64,000 nucleotides of DNA from Flavobacterium panici (GTDB taxonomy: Bacteria; Bacteroidota; Bacteroidia; Flavobacteriales; Flavobacteriaceae). Location: the NCBI RefSeq assembly GCF_903819335.1, contig NZ_CAIJDE010000062.1, positions 186,001 through 250,000 on the forward strand, in the 5' to 3' direction. Below are positions 52,575-61,159 of this stretch, piece after piece. The position numbers and the translations under genes were made by a program. A model generated the notes under the pieces. That model was given only the letters and a program-made list of their open reading frames with translations, made no database searches and was not told the origin of the DNA. Numbering within the stretch: the first letter of the stretch is position 1; every line of letters begins with the position of its first letter.

Positions 52575-53078
52575 ATGGAATTCAAAGAAGCAAAAAATAA
52601 GTTTGTACAAACCTGGGGAGCTTTAGGTTCTCAATGGGGAATTAATAAAACGATGGCGCAAATCCACGCTTTATTAATGATCTCAAACGAAGCTGTTTCT
52701 ATGGAAGACATTATGGAAGAATTGCAGATTTCACGCGGAAACGCAAGCATGAATCTAAGAGGATTAATGGATTGGGGAATTGTTTATAAAGAATTTAAAG
52801 CCGGCGAGAGAAGAGAATTCTTTACTGCCGAAAAAGATTTAGATGAACTAGCGGCAAAAATCTCCAGAGAAAGAAGCAAAAGAGAAATTAAACCTGCGCT
52901 TAAAATCTTGAAAGAAGTTTCGACGATTGAAGCAAAAGATTCTGCAGAAGAAAAACACTTTGTTGATCAAACTTCCAAATTATACGATTTCGTTTTAAAG
53001 GCAGATAATATGTTAGATAAAATGACTGAATTCAATGAAAACTGGTTAGGGAAATTAGTTATCAAAATGATGAAGTAA
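52575..53078 (+). CDS. GbsR/MarR-family transcriptional regulator
   Basis: A 167-residue winged-helix regulator. The DNA-binding domain (about residues 20-90) has the GbsR-type opening FVQTWGALGSQWGINKTMAQIHALL, a recognition region ELQISRGNASMNLRGLMDWGIV and the wing EFKAGERREFF. The C-terminal half is helical and should mediate dimerisation (LYDFVLKADNMLDKMTEF). It is the first gene of a seven-gene plus-strand group of small membrane proteins, a desaturase, an epimerase and an SRPBCC protein. Two identical-arm palindromes, over its promoter and directly after it, are the obvious candidate binding sites. No ligand can be inferred. Confidence 0.88.
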   Translation: MEFKEAKNKFVQTWGALGSQWGINKTMAQIHALLMISNEAVSMEDIMEELQISRGNASMNLRGLMDWGIVYKEFKAGERREFFTAEKDLDELAAKISRERSKREIKPALKILKEVSTIEAKDSAEEKHFVDQTSKLYDFVLKADNMLDKMTEFNENWLGKLVIKMMK

Positions 53079-53091
53079 AAAAATTTAATTA

Positions 53092-53117
53092 AAACTTTCA
53101 TTTTTTTCTGAAAGTTT
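53092..53117 (+). promoter_or_regulatory. Operator 2, identical-arm copy downstream of the regulator
   Basis: AAACTTTCA (53092-53100), 8 bases, TGAAAGTTT (53109-53117): same arms and same spacing as operator 1, in the 56-base gap before the first membrane-protein gene. No TAnnTTTG follows at the right distance, so it may be an intra-operon site or a secondary operator. Confidence 0.75.
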
Positions 53118-53134
53118 AAAAACAATAAATAGTT

Positions 53135-53416
53135 ATGAAAACAACTTTCAAAGTTTTAGAAATTATAAATATAGCTGCTCTAATGTTTCTATTACTTGGC
53201 GGTTATGGAATAGCATTTACAGGAGCGTTACAAGTTTTAGCCGCTATTTTATTTGTAATACTATTTCCAAGAAACAAACTAATCTACATCTATTTTGGCT
53301 TAGTAATCCTTTTCTTCCTCATTTGGAACGGAGAATTTACCTGGCTTTTCTTATTGCCTATTTCATTAATATTCTTCCTAACATTTATTATTTACAATCA
53401 AAAAAAGAAATTATGA
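53135..53416 (+). CDS. Small membrane protein
   Basis: A 93-residue protein that is nearly all hydrophobic: helices at about 10-30, 31-46, 48-64 and 68-87, with a basic tail QKKKL. I do not recognise a family. Its stop overlaps the next start by four bases (ATGA at 53413-53416), so it is translationally coupled to that gene. It follows operator 2 by 17 bases and belongs to the regulator's operon. Confidence 0.7.
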   Translation: MKTTFKVLEIINIAALMFLLLGGYGIAFTGALQVLAAILFVILFPRNKLIYIYFGLVILFFLIWNGEFTWLFLLPISLIFFLTFIIYNQKKKL

Positions 53417-53772
53417 ATTTCAACATCATTGGATATTTAATATATCTCAGCATTACGACTTTCATCATTCTAAAAGTTGGAAAAATCTGCTACAAAAACG
53501 GAAATATTTATGTGGCAGATCTAATCCCGAATCATGCTGACCTCTGTCAAAAAATTAATCAGGTTTTGCTTTTAGCTTATTACCTTTTAAATATTGGTTA
53601 TTGCGCTATGACATTAATTTCCTGGCGGAAAATTATTTCATCAACACAATTGATTGAAACGATCTGTATAAAAACAGCTGTCATAATTTTTATTATTTCA
53701 ATCCTGCATTACCTCAACATTTTAATTATAACTAAATACATTCAAAAACTAATTCATAACAACAAAAACTAA
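53413..53772 (+). CDS. Small membrane protein, tandem paralogue A
   Basis: A 119-residue protein with about three membrane helices. The start at 53413 (MNFNIIGYLIYLS) is chosen because it forms the ATGA overlap with the preceding gene and removes an unlikely upstream extension. It shares with the next gene the pattern IGY-x-IYL, then KNG-x-I with a following Asp, and YYLLNIG. The two are therefore diverged tandem duplicates of an unrecognised family. It lies 5 bases before its paralogue. Confidence 0.72.
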   Translation: MNFNIIGYLIYLSITTFIILKVGKICYKNGNIYVADLIPNHADLCQKINQVLLLAYYLLNIGYCAMTLISWRKIISSTQLIETICIKTAVIIFIISILHYLNILIITKYIQKLIHNNKN

Positions 53773-53777
53773 ATATT

Positions 53778-54164
53778 ATGGAAACTACAAAAATCTTAAT
53801 CGGTTACAGTATTTATTTACCAGTCGCTTTATTTCTAACATATTACGTTTCTAAAACGCTTTTTAAAAATGGAAAAATCTTTATGCTTGACATCTTTAAA
53901 GGCCGAGAAGAAATTGCAGAAGCAACCAACAAACTTTTTGAAACCGGATTTTATCTTCTAAACATTGGTTTTGCCTTAATGATCTTAGAAATGCAATTAT
54001 ACCGAGACAGTTATCAGGAATTAATTGAAAACTTAAGTTATAAAATTGGCGGTTTTTCTATTTATCTTGGTATCATGTTATTCTTCAATTTGTATTTCTT
54101 TTTTAGAGGAAAACGAAAAGCCAAAGAAGCTCAAAGAGAAGAAAGATTGGTTTTTAAAGCATAA
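53778..54164 (+). CDS. Small membrane protein, tandem paralogue B
   Basis: A 128-residue protein, with helices near 7-26, 55-72 and 92-112 and a strongly basic, then acidic tail (RGKRKAKEAQREERL). It resembles the preceding gene product (IGYSIYL, LFKNGKIFMLDIF, FYLLNIGFALMIL). The conserved KNG and Asp between helix 1 and 2 and the YLLNIG in helix 2 are the shared core. Function is unknown. The following palindrome (54180-54204) may reduce read-through to the desaturase gene. Confidence 0.72.
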   Translation: METTKILIGYSIYLPVALFLTYYVSKTLFKNGKIFMLDIFKGREEIAEATNKLFETGFYLLNIGFALMILEMQLYRDSYQELIENLSYKIGGFSIYLGIMLFFNLYFFFRGKRKAKEAQREERLVFKA

Positions 54165-54179
54165 CTATCAGTTCTAAAT

Positions 54180-54204
54180 CCGACAGGTTTTTAAAACCTG
54201 TCGG
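54180..54204. terminator. Perfect palindrome between membrane-protein and desaturase genes
   Basis: CCGACAGGTTTT (54180-54191) and AAAACCTGTCGG (54193-54204) pair over a single central T. Only a GTTTGA follows, so as a terminator it is weak. It shares its CCGACAG core with the terminator at 27541-27571 and looks like a repeated unit. Confidence 0.55.
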
Positions 54205-54231
54205 GTTTGATAAAACCTAAATTTAGATAAA

Positions 54232-55014
54232 ATGACACATCAGGAAATACTCAAAAAAGTACAATGGAAAGATTTAAAAACGCTTAGCTTTAAAGAAATG
54301 CTAATTGAAAACAACTTGACAATTCCGTGGTTTCTAATTTCTATGACGCTTGCTTACTTCGGATATTATTTAGCAGCTATTCCTTTTTCAGCTTTTTTCT
54401 TTCTAGCCGGACTAAGACAAGTGCATAATGGTTTTCATAATTCATTGGGAACAAACAAATTCTTAACCTGGTTTACACTTTATTCAAACAGTATTTTATT
54501 GATGGTTTCAATTCATGCTGTTAAATTCAATCATATCCGACATCATAAATATTGTTTGTCTGATGAAGATTACGAAGGAAAATCAGCAAAAATGACTTGG
54601 TACGGCGCTATTCTTTATGGGCCAGTTCACATGTTTTTGATTCATAAAGTAACCTTGCAAAAAGGAAATAGAAATTATGTCAAAAACGTAATCTTAGAGC
54701 TTTTCTCAATTGCAGTTGTAACCTTTATAATTTTCTATTTTCAAATTCATTTCCTGATCTATCATTTTATTATAATGGTCTTCGCTGAATTTTTAATGGC
54801 TTTCTTTGCTGTCTGGACCGTGCACCATGATACAGAAGATTCTCCGGAATTTGCCAGAACACAGCGAGAAGGCTGGAAAAACAAAATTACTTTCAGCATG
54901 TTTTATCATTTAGAACATCATTTATTTCCGGCTGTCCCAACAATTAAACTACCAGAATTGGCAAGAAGAATTGATGATGTATTTCCAGATATTGAAAAAA
55001 AGAACACTTTTTAA
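54232..55014 (+). CDS. Membrane fatty-acid desaturase-like protein
   Basis: A 260-residue di-iron membrane enzyme of the fatty-acid desaturase/hydroxylase superfamily. The three histidine boxes are HNGFH (65-69), HIRHH (101-105) and HLEHH (226-230), with an additional WTVHHDTED segment before the last box. Hydrophobic stretches flank them as expected for four transmembrane helices. It is placed in an operon with a TIGR01777 epimerase and an SRPBCC protein under a GbsR-type regulator, which suggests modification of membrane lipid or carotenoid-like chains. The exact substrate is not evident. Confidence 0.85.
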   Translation: MTHQEILKKVQWKDLKTLSFKEMLIENNLTIPWFLISMTLAYFGYYLAAIPFSAFFFLAGLRQVHNGFHNSLGTNKFLTWFTLYSNSILLMVSIHAVKFNHIRHHKYCLSDEDYEGKSAKMTWYGAILYGPVHMFLIHKVTLQKGNRNYVKNVILELFSIAVVTFIIFYFQIHFLIYHFIIMVFAEFLMAFFAVWTVHHDTEDSPEFARTQREGWKNKITFSMFYHLEHHLFPAVPTIKLPELARRIDDVFPDIEKKNTF

Positions 55015-55030
55015 TTGACAAATAATGTTC

Positions 55031-55103
55031 GCCACTAATTGCACGAATTTTCACGAATTAATATTCAACAAAAAAATTAGTGGAAATTCATGCAATTAGT
55101 GGC
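55031..55103. repeat. Imperfect palindrome of the GCCACTAATTGCACGAATT family
   Basis: Arms 55031-55059 and 55075-55103 agree at 26 of 29 positions in inverted orientation, with a 15-base AT-rich loop. The same unit (GCCACTAATTACACGAATT) is found near 38850. It ends 16 bases before the epimerase start at 55120. Confidence 0.8.
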
Positions 55104-55119
55104 AAAAAATCTACACCCA

Positions 55120-56025
55120 ATGAAAAAACTCATAATCGCAGCCGGAACTGGTTTTCTTGGACAAGTTTTAGTCAATCATTTTAAAGATAAATTTGAAGAA
55201 ATTGTAATTCTGACCCGAGGAAAATCTCAGACAATTGATGGAATTAAATATATAAACTGGAATGCCAGAACTTTATCTGGTTGGGAAAATGAATTGGAGA
55301 ATGCGACGGTTTTAATTAATCTCGCCGGAAAATCTGTTGATTGTCGTTATACTAAAGAGAATAAAAAAGAAATTCTTTGGTCTAGAATTGAAAGTACCAA
55401 GATTTTAAACAAAGCTGTTTTGAATTGCAAAAATCCGCCGAAACATTGGCTGAATTCTTCAACAGCAACAATCTATCGTTTTTCTTTAGACAAACAAATG
55501 GATGAAATCGACGGCGAAATTGGGAATGATTTTTCTATAAATGTCGCTTTATCTTGGGAAAAAGCATTCTTTAAAACCGAAACTCCCAATACCTTAAAAA
55601 CGGCTTTGCGGACTTCAATTGTTTTAGGCAAAAATGGCGGTGCTTTAATTCCGTTGAAGACTTTGGCTAAAATTGGTTTTGGAGGAAAACAAGGAAACGG
55701 AAATCAGTTTGTAAGCTGGATTCATGAGGAAGATTTTGCGAATGCGGTTGATCTTATTATTCAAAAAGAAATTACAGGCGTTATAAATGTGGTTTCTCCA
55801 GAACCTATTCGAAATATCGATTTTATGCAGAAACTTAGAAAAGCTGTTGGTTTTCCTTTTGGAATTCCGCTTAACAAATTCTTTCTAGAAATTGGAGCAT
55901 TTTTTATTCGCACAGAAACAGAACTCGTTTTAAAAAGTAGAAATGTGATTCCGAAAAGGCTTTTGGAAAATGGATTCCAATTTAAGTTTGGAGATATTGA
56001 TAATGCTTTTCGAGATTTAATATAG
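55120..56025 (+). CDS. TIGR01777-family epimerase (extended SDR)
   Basis: A 301-residue Rossmann-fold protein. The start at 55120 (MKKLIIAAGTGFLGQVL) is preferred because the longer in-frame ATG at 55090 would place the repeat palindrome inside the coding frame. The nucleotide-binding loop reads AAGTGFLG. The family signatures are LINLAGKSVDCRYT, HWLNSSTATIYR, SWIHEEDFANAVDLII and NVVSPEPI, and a DUF1731-type C-terminus follows (FGDIDNAFRDL). The chemistry of the family is not established. In this operon it stands between a desaturase and an SRPBCC protein. Confidence 0.88.
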   Translation: MKKLIIAAGTGFLGQVLVNHFKDKFEEIVILTRGKSQTIDGIKYINWNARTLSGWENELENATVLINLAGKSVDCRYTKENKKEILWSRIESTKILNKAVLNCKNPPKHWLNSSTATIYRFSLDKQMDEIDGEIGNDFSINVALSWEKAFFKTETPNTLKTALRTSIVLGKNGGALIPLKTLAKIGFGGKQGNGNQFVSWIHEEDFANAVDLIIQKEITGVINVVSPEPIRNIDFMQKLRKAVGFPFGIPLNKFFLEIGAFFIRTETELVLKSRNVIPKRLLENGFQFKFGDIDNAFRDLI

Positions 56026-56046
56026 ATCCCAAATTCACACAGTTTT

Positions 56047-56171
56047 GTCATTTCGACGAAGGAGACTCGAGCGATAGCGAACAGACGAAGTAAATCTCCA
56101 CGAGAAGCTCGACAAAGATTGGATTCACATAGAGGAGTTACTTGCGAAGATTTCTCCTTCGTCGAAATGAC
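56047..56171. repeat. Large palindromic element, copy 1 (GTCATTTCGACGAAGGAGA)
   Basis: Terminal arms 56047-56065 and 56153-56171 are perfect 19-bp inverted repeats. The interior carries CTCCACGAGAAGCTCGACAA, AGATTGGATTCA and GAGTTACTTGCGAAGATTTC. Copy 2 at 61001-61110 contains the same interior in the opposite orientation but lacks an extra segment near the left arm here (about 56066-56092). Confidence 0.85.
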
Positions 56172-56206
56172 AAGATTGTGCAAAAAAAACTTAAACCTAA
56201 CAAATC

Positions 56207-56680
56207 ATGACAACAATACACCTCACAACAAAAATAAAAGCACCAAAACAAATCGTTTTTGATGCTTCACGAAATATTGATATTCACCAACAATCTGCAA
56301 GTCCCACAAAAGAAAAAGCAATTGCCGGTGTAACTTCTGGTTTAATAAATTTAAACGAAACGGTAACCTGGCGTGGCAAACATTTCGGATTTTATCTTAC
56401 ACACAAAACCCGAATTCCTGTAATGGATTTCTACGATTATTTTGTGGATGAAATGGAGGACGGAAAATTCAAATCTTTCAGGCATGAACATATTTTTGAG
56501 GAACAAAATGGAATAACAATCATGAAAGATGTATTACAATATGAAACTCCATTTGGGATATTTGGAGAACTTTTCGATATTTTATTTTTAGAAAAGCATC
56601 TTACTAATTTTCTTTTGGAAAGAAATAAAGTTTTGAAAGAAGTTTCAGAAAAAACTTCAATTACAAATCAGAAACCGTAA
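56207..56680 (+). CDS. SRPBCC-family (START-like) protein
   Basis: A 157-residue protein of the Bet v1-like/START fold, a cavity used to carry or process lipids and other hydrophobic ligands. It opens TIHLTTKIKAPKQIVFDASRNIDIHQQS, with the typical P-x-x-x-V-F-D-x-x-x-D/N-x-x-x-H pattern. GLINLNETVTWRGKHFGF and FKSFRHEHIFEEQNGITIMKDVLQYETPFG follow. No signal peptide. It is the last gene of the regulator-desaturase group. Confidence 0.83.
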   Translation: MTTIHLTTKIKAPKQIVFDASRNIDIHQQSASPTKEKAIAGVTSGLINLNETVTWRGKHFGFYLTHKTRIPVMDFYDYFVDEMEDGKFKSFRHEHIFEEQNGITIMKDVLQYETPFGIFGELFDILFLEKHLTNFLLERNKVLKEVSEKTSITNQKP

Positions 56681-56777
56681 TTAAATTCTAGTTGTTGTTT
56701 TTAAAAAAATCAACAAACTTAATATACTATAAGTTTTTATATACTTTTACATACCGAAAACAAATACCATAATCTAT

Positions 56778-59700
56778 ATGAAACAACTCTACTTATTAAT
56801 TTCTTTTTTTTTATTTTCAATATTATATTCACAAAATCCCGCAGCCATTGATGTTACTTACGACTATACTGATCATAATTTATTTTTAAATGGTAATGTT
56901 TCTCAAAGCGTTGTTTTACCTGACGGCAAAACTATAATTATTGGTGATTTTACAGGATATCAGTTCACTAATGGGGCGTTTCAAAAAACAGGAAATATCA
57001 TTCGGCTTAATACTGATTTATCCTATGACAGCACTTTTGATCTGGGCACAAGGCTAAAAGGCAGAATTTATTCAATCGCGCTGCAATCGACAGGAAAAAT
57101 AGTTATAGCTGGTAAAATTGATTCTTACGATGATACAATATTAAGTACCTCTATAATCAGACTTAATGCAGATGGAAGCCTGGATAAGACTTTTAAAAAA
57201 GTAGAAATAGGTATTATCAATAAGATACAAACTGACTCAAACGATAAAATATATGCCCTTTACGATAGAAGTTTATGGCGATTAAATCCAAATGGTGACT
57301 CTGATCCTACATTTGTAAAAAGTAGTAGTTTCCCAAATACCGTATTAGCTTTTGCTCCAAGTAATGATGGCAGTTTATTTATTGCTGGCGGATATTCTTC
57401 TTTACAAGACTTACAAATTTTCAAGTTAGATGCTGCAGGTCGTATAGACTCGAAATTCACTAATGGAAATTATACTTTTAATTGTCCTATTTATTCTCTG
57501 GCTGTTCAATCTGATGGAAAAATACTAGTCGGAGGCCTATTTGCCGTATTTGGCGAAAAATATAATCAAACAAATATTCCTGTGAATCGTTTGTTAAGAT
57601 TAAATATTGATGGGTCTTTAGATCAATCTTTTGTATGCCCTGACTTAGTTGGTGAATATCTAGGTACTTGCAGTGGTGTTAAAGTCACTTTTGTAATGGA
57701 ACAACCTGACAAAAAAATATTGGTTGGAGGAGTATTTCCTCCTTATAATGGAGCTCCTTCAAGAAATTTGATAAGGTTGAATAGTGACGGAACTACCGAT
57801 AATACTTTTGTAACAGGTATAGGAACTAATGCAGGAATAAATTCAATAAATCTTCGTCCAAATGGCAACTTATTCGTTAGTGCGTCTTACAGTTCTAATA
57901 CAAGTTATACCCCTTTATTATATAATAATTATTCTATAGGTACTTTTTTTGAATTAGACAAAAATGGTGTTTTAGTAAACCGAGAGAAAAGTTCTAAAAT
58001 AGCTGTTAAAAAAATTATTAGAGAAACAAATGAAAAAGTTATATTATTAGGTGAATCAAGATCTCCCTATCATAGAGGTTTGAAACTAATAAATAATAAC
58101 GGTACACTTTCGCTTAATAGTAATTTATTTAATGGTTTTGACAATAAAGCAGACTTAAATGAACAAAGTCAAGCTTCTTCTTGCATAGATGGCATAATTC
58201 AACCTGATGGAAGAATTTTAATCGCAGGTACTTTTACCAAATATAATGATGTTAGTGCAGATGGACTAATCAGATTAAACAATGATTATTCTATTGATCA
58301 AACATTTAGTATTGGGCAAAATTTTAAATATAATGGTAAATCTCCTGATATAAAATGTATTGCTCTTCAAACCGACGGAAAAATATTGGTAGGAGGATAT
58401 TTGGATTCATACAAAGGAGTAGCTATTACAGGTGGAATATTACGTTTAACTAAAACTGGAGAATTAGATAACTCTTTTCATTATACGAATACTGATTCCT
58501 ACAGCGTAAATCAAATTGCAATTCAAACAGATGGGAAAATATTAATAAATGGGCCAGGTTTAATACGATTAAATATCGATGGAACAGTAGATGCAACATT
58601 TAAAAGTGAAATTGTTCCAGGTCTTTTTGGTAAAATCAAATTATTAAGTAATGAAAAAATACTGGTTATAGACTCATACAAATTACAACGTCTAAATAAA
58701 GATGGAAGTATTGACAATTCTTTTAATTATGGAACATTTAATTTTACAAGCAAAACATCTATTGCAATTCAAACAGATGGAAAAATTTTATGCGGCGGTA
58801 ATTTTTCTACTTATAATGACATTAACATCAAAGGGTTAATACGATTAAATACTAACGGAACACTTGACCCTGCTTTTAATATTGGAACAGGCTTTAACGG
58901 CCCAGTAGAATCTGTTTCTATTGAACCTGATGGAAAAATCCTTGCAGCTGGGTCATTTACCAATTATAATGGTGCCTGGTGTAACGGATCTGTCAGATTA
59001 CTTGGAGGAGATGCATTTTTGTTAAATGGTCAAAACAAATTTGATTCTAACAATAACGGATGTGATTTAAATGATGTGGCATTTCCTAATTTGAAATTTG
59101 CCATTGCATCTGGTGGACTAAATAACGAATTTATAGCAAACAATTCTGGAGATTATGCCATTTCTCTGCCTTCAGGAAAACACGCAATTACTCCTAAATT
59201 AGAAAACCCATCTTATTTTAATATAAGTCCTAAAATTGTTAATGTGGATTTTCCTTCACAAACTAGTCCCTCAATTTCTAATTTCTGCATCACCCCGAAT
59301 GGTACACATCCTGATTTAGAAGTTATTTTAATCCCTGTAAATGCAGCAATTCCGGGCTTTAATTCTAAGTATAAACTGCTTTATAAAAACAAAGGAAATC
59401 AACTGCAATCTGGGTCTGTAACCCTTACATTTGACAATTCTGTTTTAAATATAGTTTCAACAACCCCTGCAGCATCAAGTAAAACTACTAATACTTTAAC
59501 TTGGGATTTTAGTAATTTACAACCTTTTCAGTCTCGTGAAGCCACTGTTAATGTTCGTTTAAACAAACCTACAGATACACCTCCTACTAATGCAGGGACT
59601 ATTTTAAAATATATTGCTGAAATTCATTCTTCTTCGACAGATGATACCCCAAACGATAATAAATTTAATTTTGATCAATTAGTAGTAAACTCACTTGATC

Positions 59701-60365
59701 CAAATGATAAAACATGTTTGGAAGGAGCTTCAATTCAATCTTCTAAGATTGGAGAATATGTTCACTACGTCATTCGTTTTGAGAATTCAGGAACCTACAA
59801 AGCACAAAATATTACAGTAAAAGATGTTATCGATACAAATAAATTTGACATATCGACCTTGATTCCTGAAACTGGCAGTCACATTTTTACGACCAAAATC
59901 TCTGATGCAAATAAAGTTGAATTTCTGTTTGAAGGTATAAATTTACCATTTGATGATGCTAATAATGACGGCTATGTAGCTTTTAAAATCAAAACAAAAT
60001 CTACTTTGAAGCTAGGTGATGAATTTAGTAATTCATCTAGTATTTATTTTGATTATAATTCTGCTATAAACACAAATACAGCTACGACTAAAATCGAATC
60101 AACTCTTGGAAATGAAGATTTCTCAATTGCAAATAGCCTTATTTTTTATCCTAATCCTGTAAATAATGTATTATTTATAAACAAAGCAGAAGATCAGGAA
60201 ATTTCATCTTTAAGTATATATAATACTTTAGGACAAGTTGTAATAGCATATACAAATGCTAAAAACCTTACTTCTATTGACGTTTCAAAATTGCCTTCAG
60301 GGTCTTATTTTATAAAAGTAAATTCAAACAATCGAGTTTTAAATACGGCATTTATTAAAAAATAA
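56778..60365 (+). CDS. T9SS-secreted Delta-60 repeat protein
   Basis: A 1195-residue secreted or surface protein. The signal peptide is MKQLYLLISFFLFSILYSQ. From about residue 35 to 740 there are about eleven Delta-60 repeats (TIGR02608), each with a DGKILVGG-type strand and LIRLN-x-DG-x-x-D-x-x-F, together forming propeller-like blades. A hinge with KFDSNNNGCDLNDVAFPNLKF follows, then a DUF11-like domain (VHYVIRFENSGTYKAQNITVKDVID). The last 75 residues are a type IX secretion sorting domain (FYPNPVNNVLFI, YNTLGQVV, LPSGSYFIKV). The ligand or role is unknown. It is monocistronic. Confidence 0.92.
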   Translation: MKQLYLLISFFLFSILYSQNPAAIDVTYDYTDHNLFLNGNVSQSVVLPDGKTIIIGDFTGYQFTNGAFQKTGNIIRLNTDLSYDSTFDLGTRLKGRIYSIALQSTGKIVIAGKIDSYDDTILSTSIIRLNADGSLDKTFKKVEIGIINKIQTDSNDKIYALYDRSLWRLNPNGDSDPTFVKSSSFPNTVLAFAPSNDGSLFIAGGYSSLQDLQIFKLDAAGRIDSKFTNGNYTFNCPIYSLAVQSDGKILVGGLFAVFGEKYNQTNIPVNRLLRLNIDGSLDQSFVCPDLVGEYLGTCSGVKVTFVMEQPDKKILVGGVFPPYNGAPSRNLIRLNSDGTTDNTFVTGIGTNAGINSINLRPNGNLFVSASYSSNTSYTPLLYNNYSIGTFFELDKNGVLVNREKSSKIAVKKIIRETNEKVILLGESRSPYHRGLKLINNNGTLSLNSNLFNGFDNKADLNEQSQASSCIDGIIQPDGRILIAGTFTKYNDVSADGLIRLNNDYSIDQTFSIGQNFKYNGKSPDIKCIALQTDGKILVGGYLDSYKGVAITGGILRLTKTGELDNSFHYTNTDSYSVNQIAIQTDGKILINGPGLIRLNIDGTVDATFKSEIVPGLFGKIKLLSNEKILVIDSYKLQRLNKDGSIDNSFNYGTFNFTSKTSIAIQTDGKILCGGNFSTYNDINIKGLIRLNTNGTLDPAFNIGTGFNGPVESVSIEPDGKILAAGSFTNYNGAWCNGSVRLLGGDAFLLNGQNKFDSNNNGCDLNDVAFPNLKFAIASGGLNNEFIANNSGDYAISLPSGKHAITPKLENPSYFNISPKIVNVDFPSQTSPSISNFCITPNGTHPDLEVILIPVNAAIPGFNSKYKLLYKNKGNQLQSGSVTLTFDNSVLNIVSTTPAASSKTTNTLTWDFSNLQPFQSREATVNVRLNKPTDTPPTNAGTILKYIAEIHSSSTDDTPNDNKFNFDQLVVNSLDPNDKTCLEGASIQSSKIGEYVHYVIRFENSGTYKAQNITVKDVIDTNKFDISTLIPETGSHIFTTKISDANKVEFLFEGINLPFDDANNDGYVAFKIKTKSTLKLGDEFSNSSSIYFDYNSAINTNTATTKIESTLGNEDFSIANSLIFYPNPVNNVLFINKAEDQEISSLSIYNTLGQVVIAYTNAKNLTSIDVSKLPSGSYFIKVNSNNRVLNTAFIKK

Positions 60366-60390
60366 TATTTTAAAAACATTAAATTAATTA

Positions 60391-60422
60391 TGATGCCTAT
60401 GACTTAAAATTCATAGGCATCA
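60391..60422 (+). terminator. Terminator-like hairpin after the Delta-60 gene
   Basis: TGATGCCTATGA (60391-60402) and TCATAGGCATCA (60411-60422) form a perfect 12-bp stem with an 8-base loop, followed by TTGCTTTT. Confidence 0.75.
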
Positions 60423-60555
60423 TTGCTTTTATTAACTTTAAAAAAAATGCATTTTTGAAGGAGAAAACTGAATCATAATCATCAAATATAATTTTCTTAC
60501 TTTTATAAGTAATTCATTTCTGAATGATTCAGATAAATTAATCAAAAACATACTT

Positions 60556-60942
60556 ATGAAATTAAAAACGATATTAACTGTATTTCTTTTTGCAATTTCT
60601 TTTATTGGTTTTTCGCAGAGCAATTGCAAAAACTTAAAAGGCTGCGAACGTAAATTATGTGAGCTAAATATAAAATTGACCGCTGCTAAAAAAGCCGGAA
60701 ATCAAAATCAGATTAAAGGAGTTGAAGATGCTATAGCGCAGACCAAGAAAAACTGTACGACTAAAACAGTGAACAAAGATCTGGACAAAAAGGTAAAAGA
60801 GAAACAGCAAAAAGTTAACGAAAGAACGGCCGATTTGAATGAAGCTATTAAAGACAAAGAAAAAATCGATAAAAAAAGAAAAAAACTAAATGAAGCTAAA
60901 GTTGAATTAAATAAAGCTTTGGCTGAACAGAAAGCGAAATAG
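60556..60942 (+). CDS. DUF1090-family exported protein
   Basis: A 128-residue protein with signal peptide MKLKTILTVFLFAISFIGFSQ. The mature start GCERKLCELNIKLTAAKKAGNQNQIKGVEDAI matches DUF1090 (YqjC-like) proteins: a Cys-flanked helical hairpin with GN-x-x-Q-I-x-G. A long, highly charged coiled coil follows (about 80-128, rich in Lys, Glu and Asn). Three Cys (24, 30 and 34, plus one near 68) could form disulfides in the periplasm. Function is unknown. It is monocistronic. Confidence 0.8.
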   Translation: MKLKTILTVFLFAISFIGFSQSNCKNLKGCERKLCELNIKLTAAKKAGNQNQIKGVEDAIAQTKKNCTTKTVNKDLDKKVKEKQQKVNERTADLNEAIKDKEKIDKKRKKLNEAKVELNKALAEQKAK

Positions 60943-61000
60943 ATTTTTCGCTCTCGAAGATTTTAACAAATTAATTTGGCAAAGCCCAATATTTAAACGC

Positions 61001-61110
61001 AATCTTGTCATTTCGACGAAGGAGAAATCTCCACAAGTAACTCCGCAACGACAATCCAATCTTTGTCGAGCTTCTCGCGGAGATTTCTCCTTCGTCGAAA
61101 TGACAAGATT
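61001..61110. repeat. Large palindromic element, copy 2 (32-bp perfect inverted arms)
   Basis: Arms 61001-61032 and 61079-61110 are exact reverse complements of each other, a 32-bp perfect inverted repeat. The 46-base interior is the reverse complement of most of the interior of copy 1 at 56047-56171. The element lies in the spacer after the DUF1090 gene. Confidence 0.88.
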
Positions 61111-61159
61111 GTGGCAACAAATCTTCTTTTGAAAATGAATTTTCTCGTTTTACGGTTTG

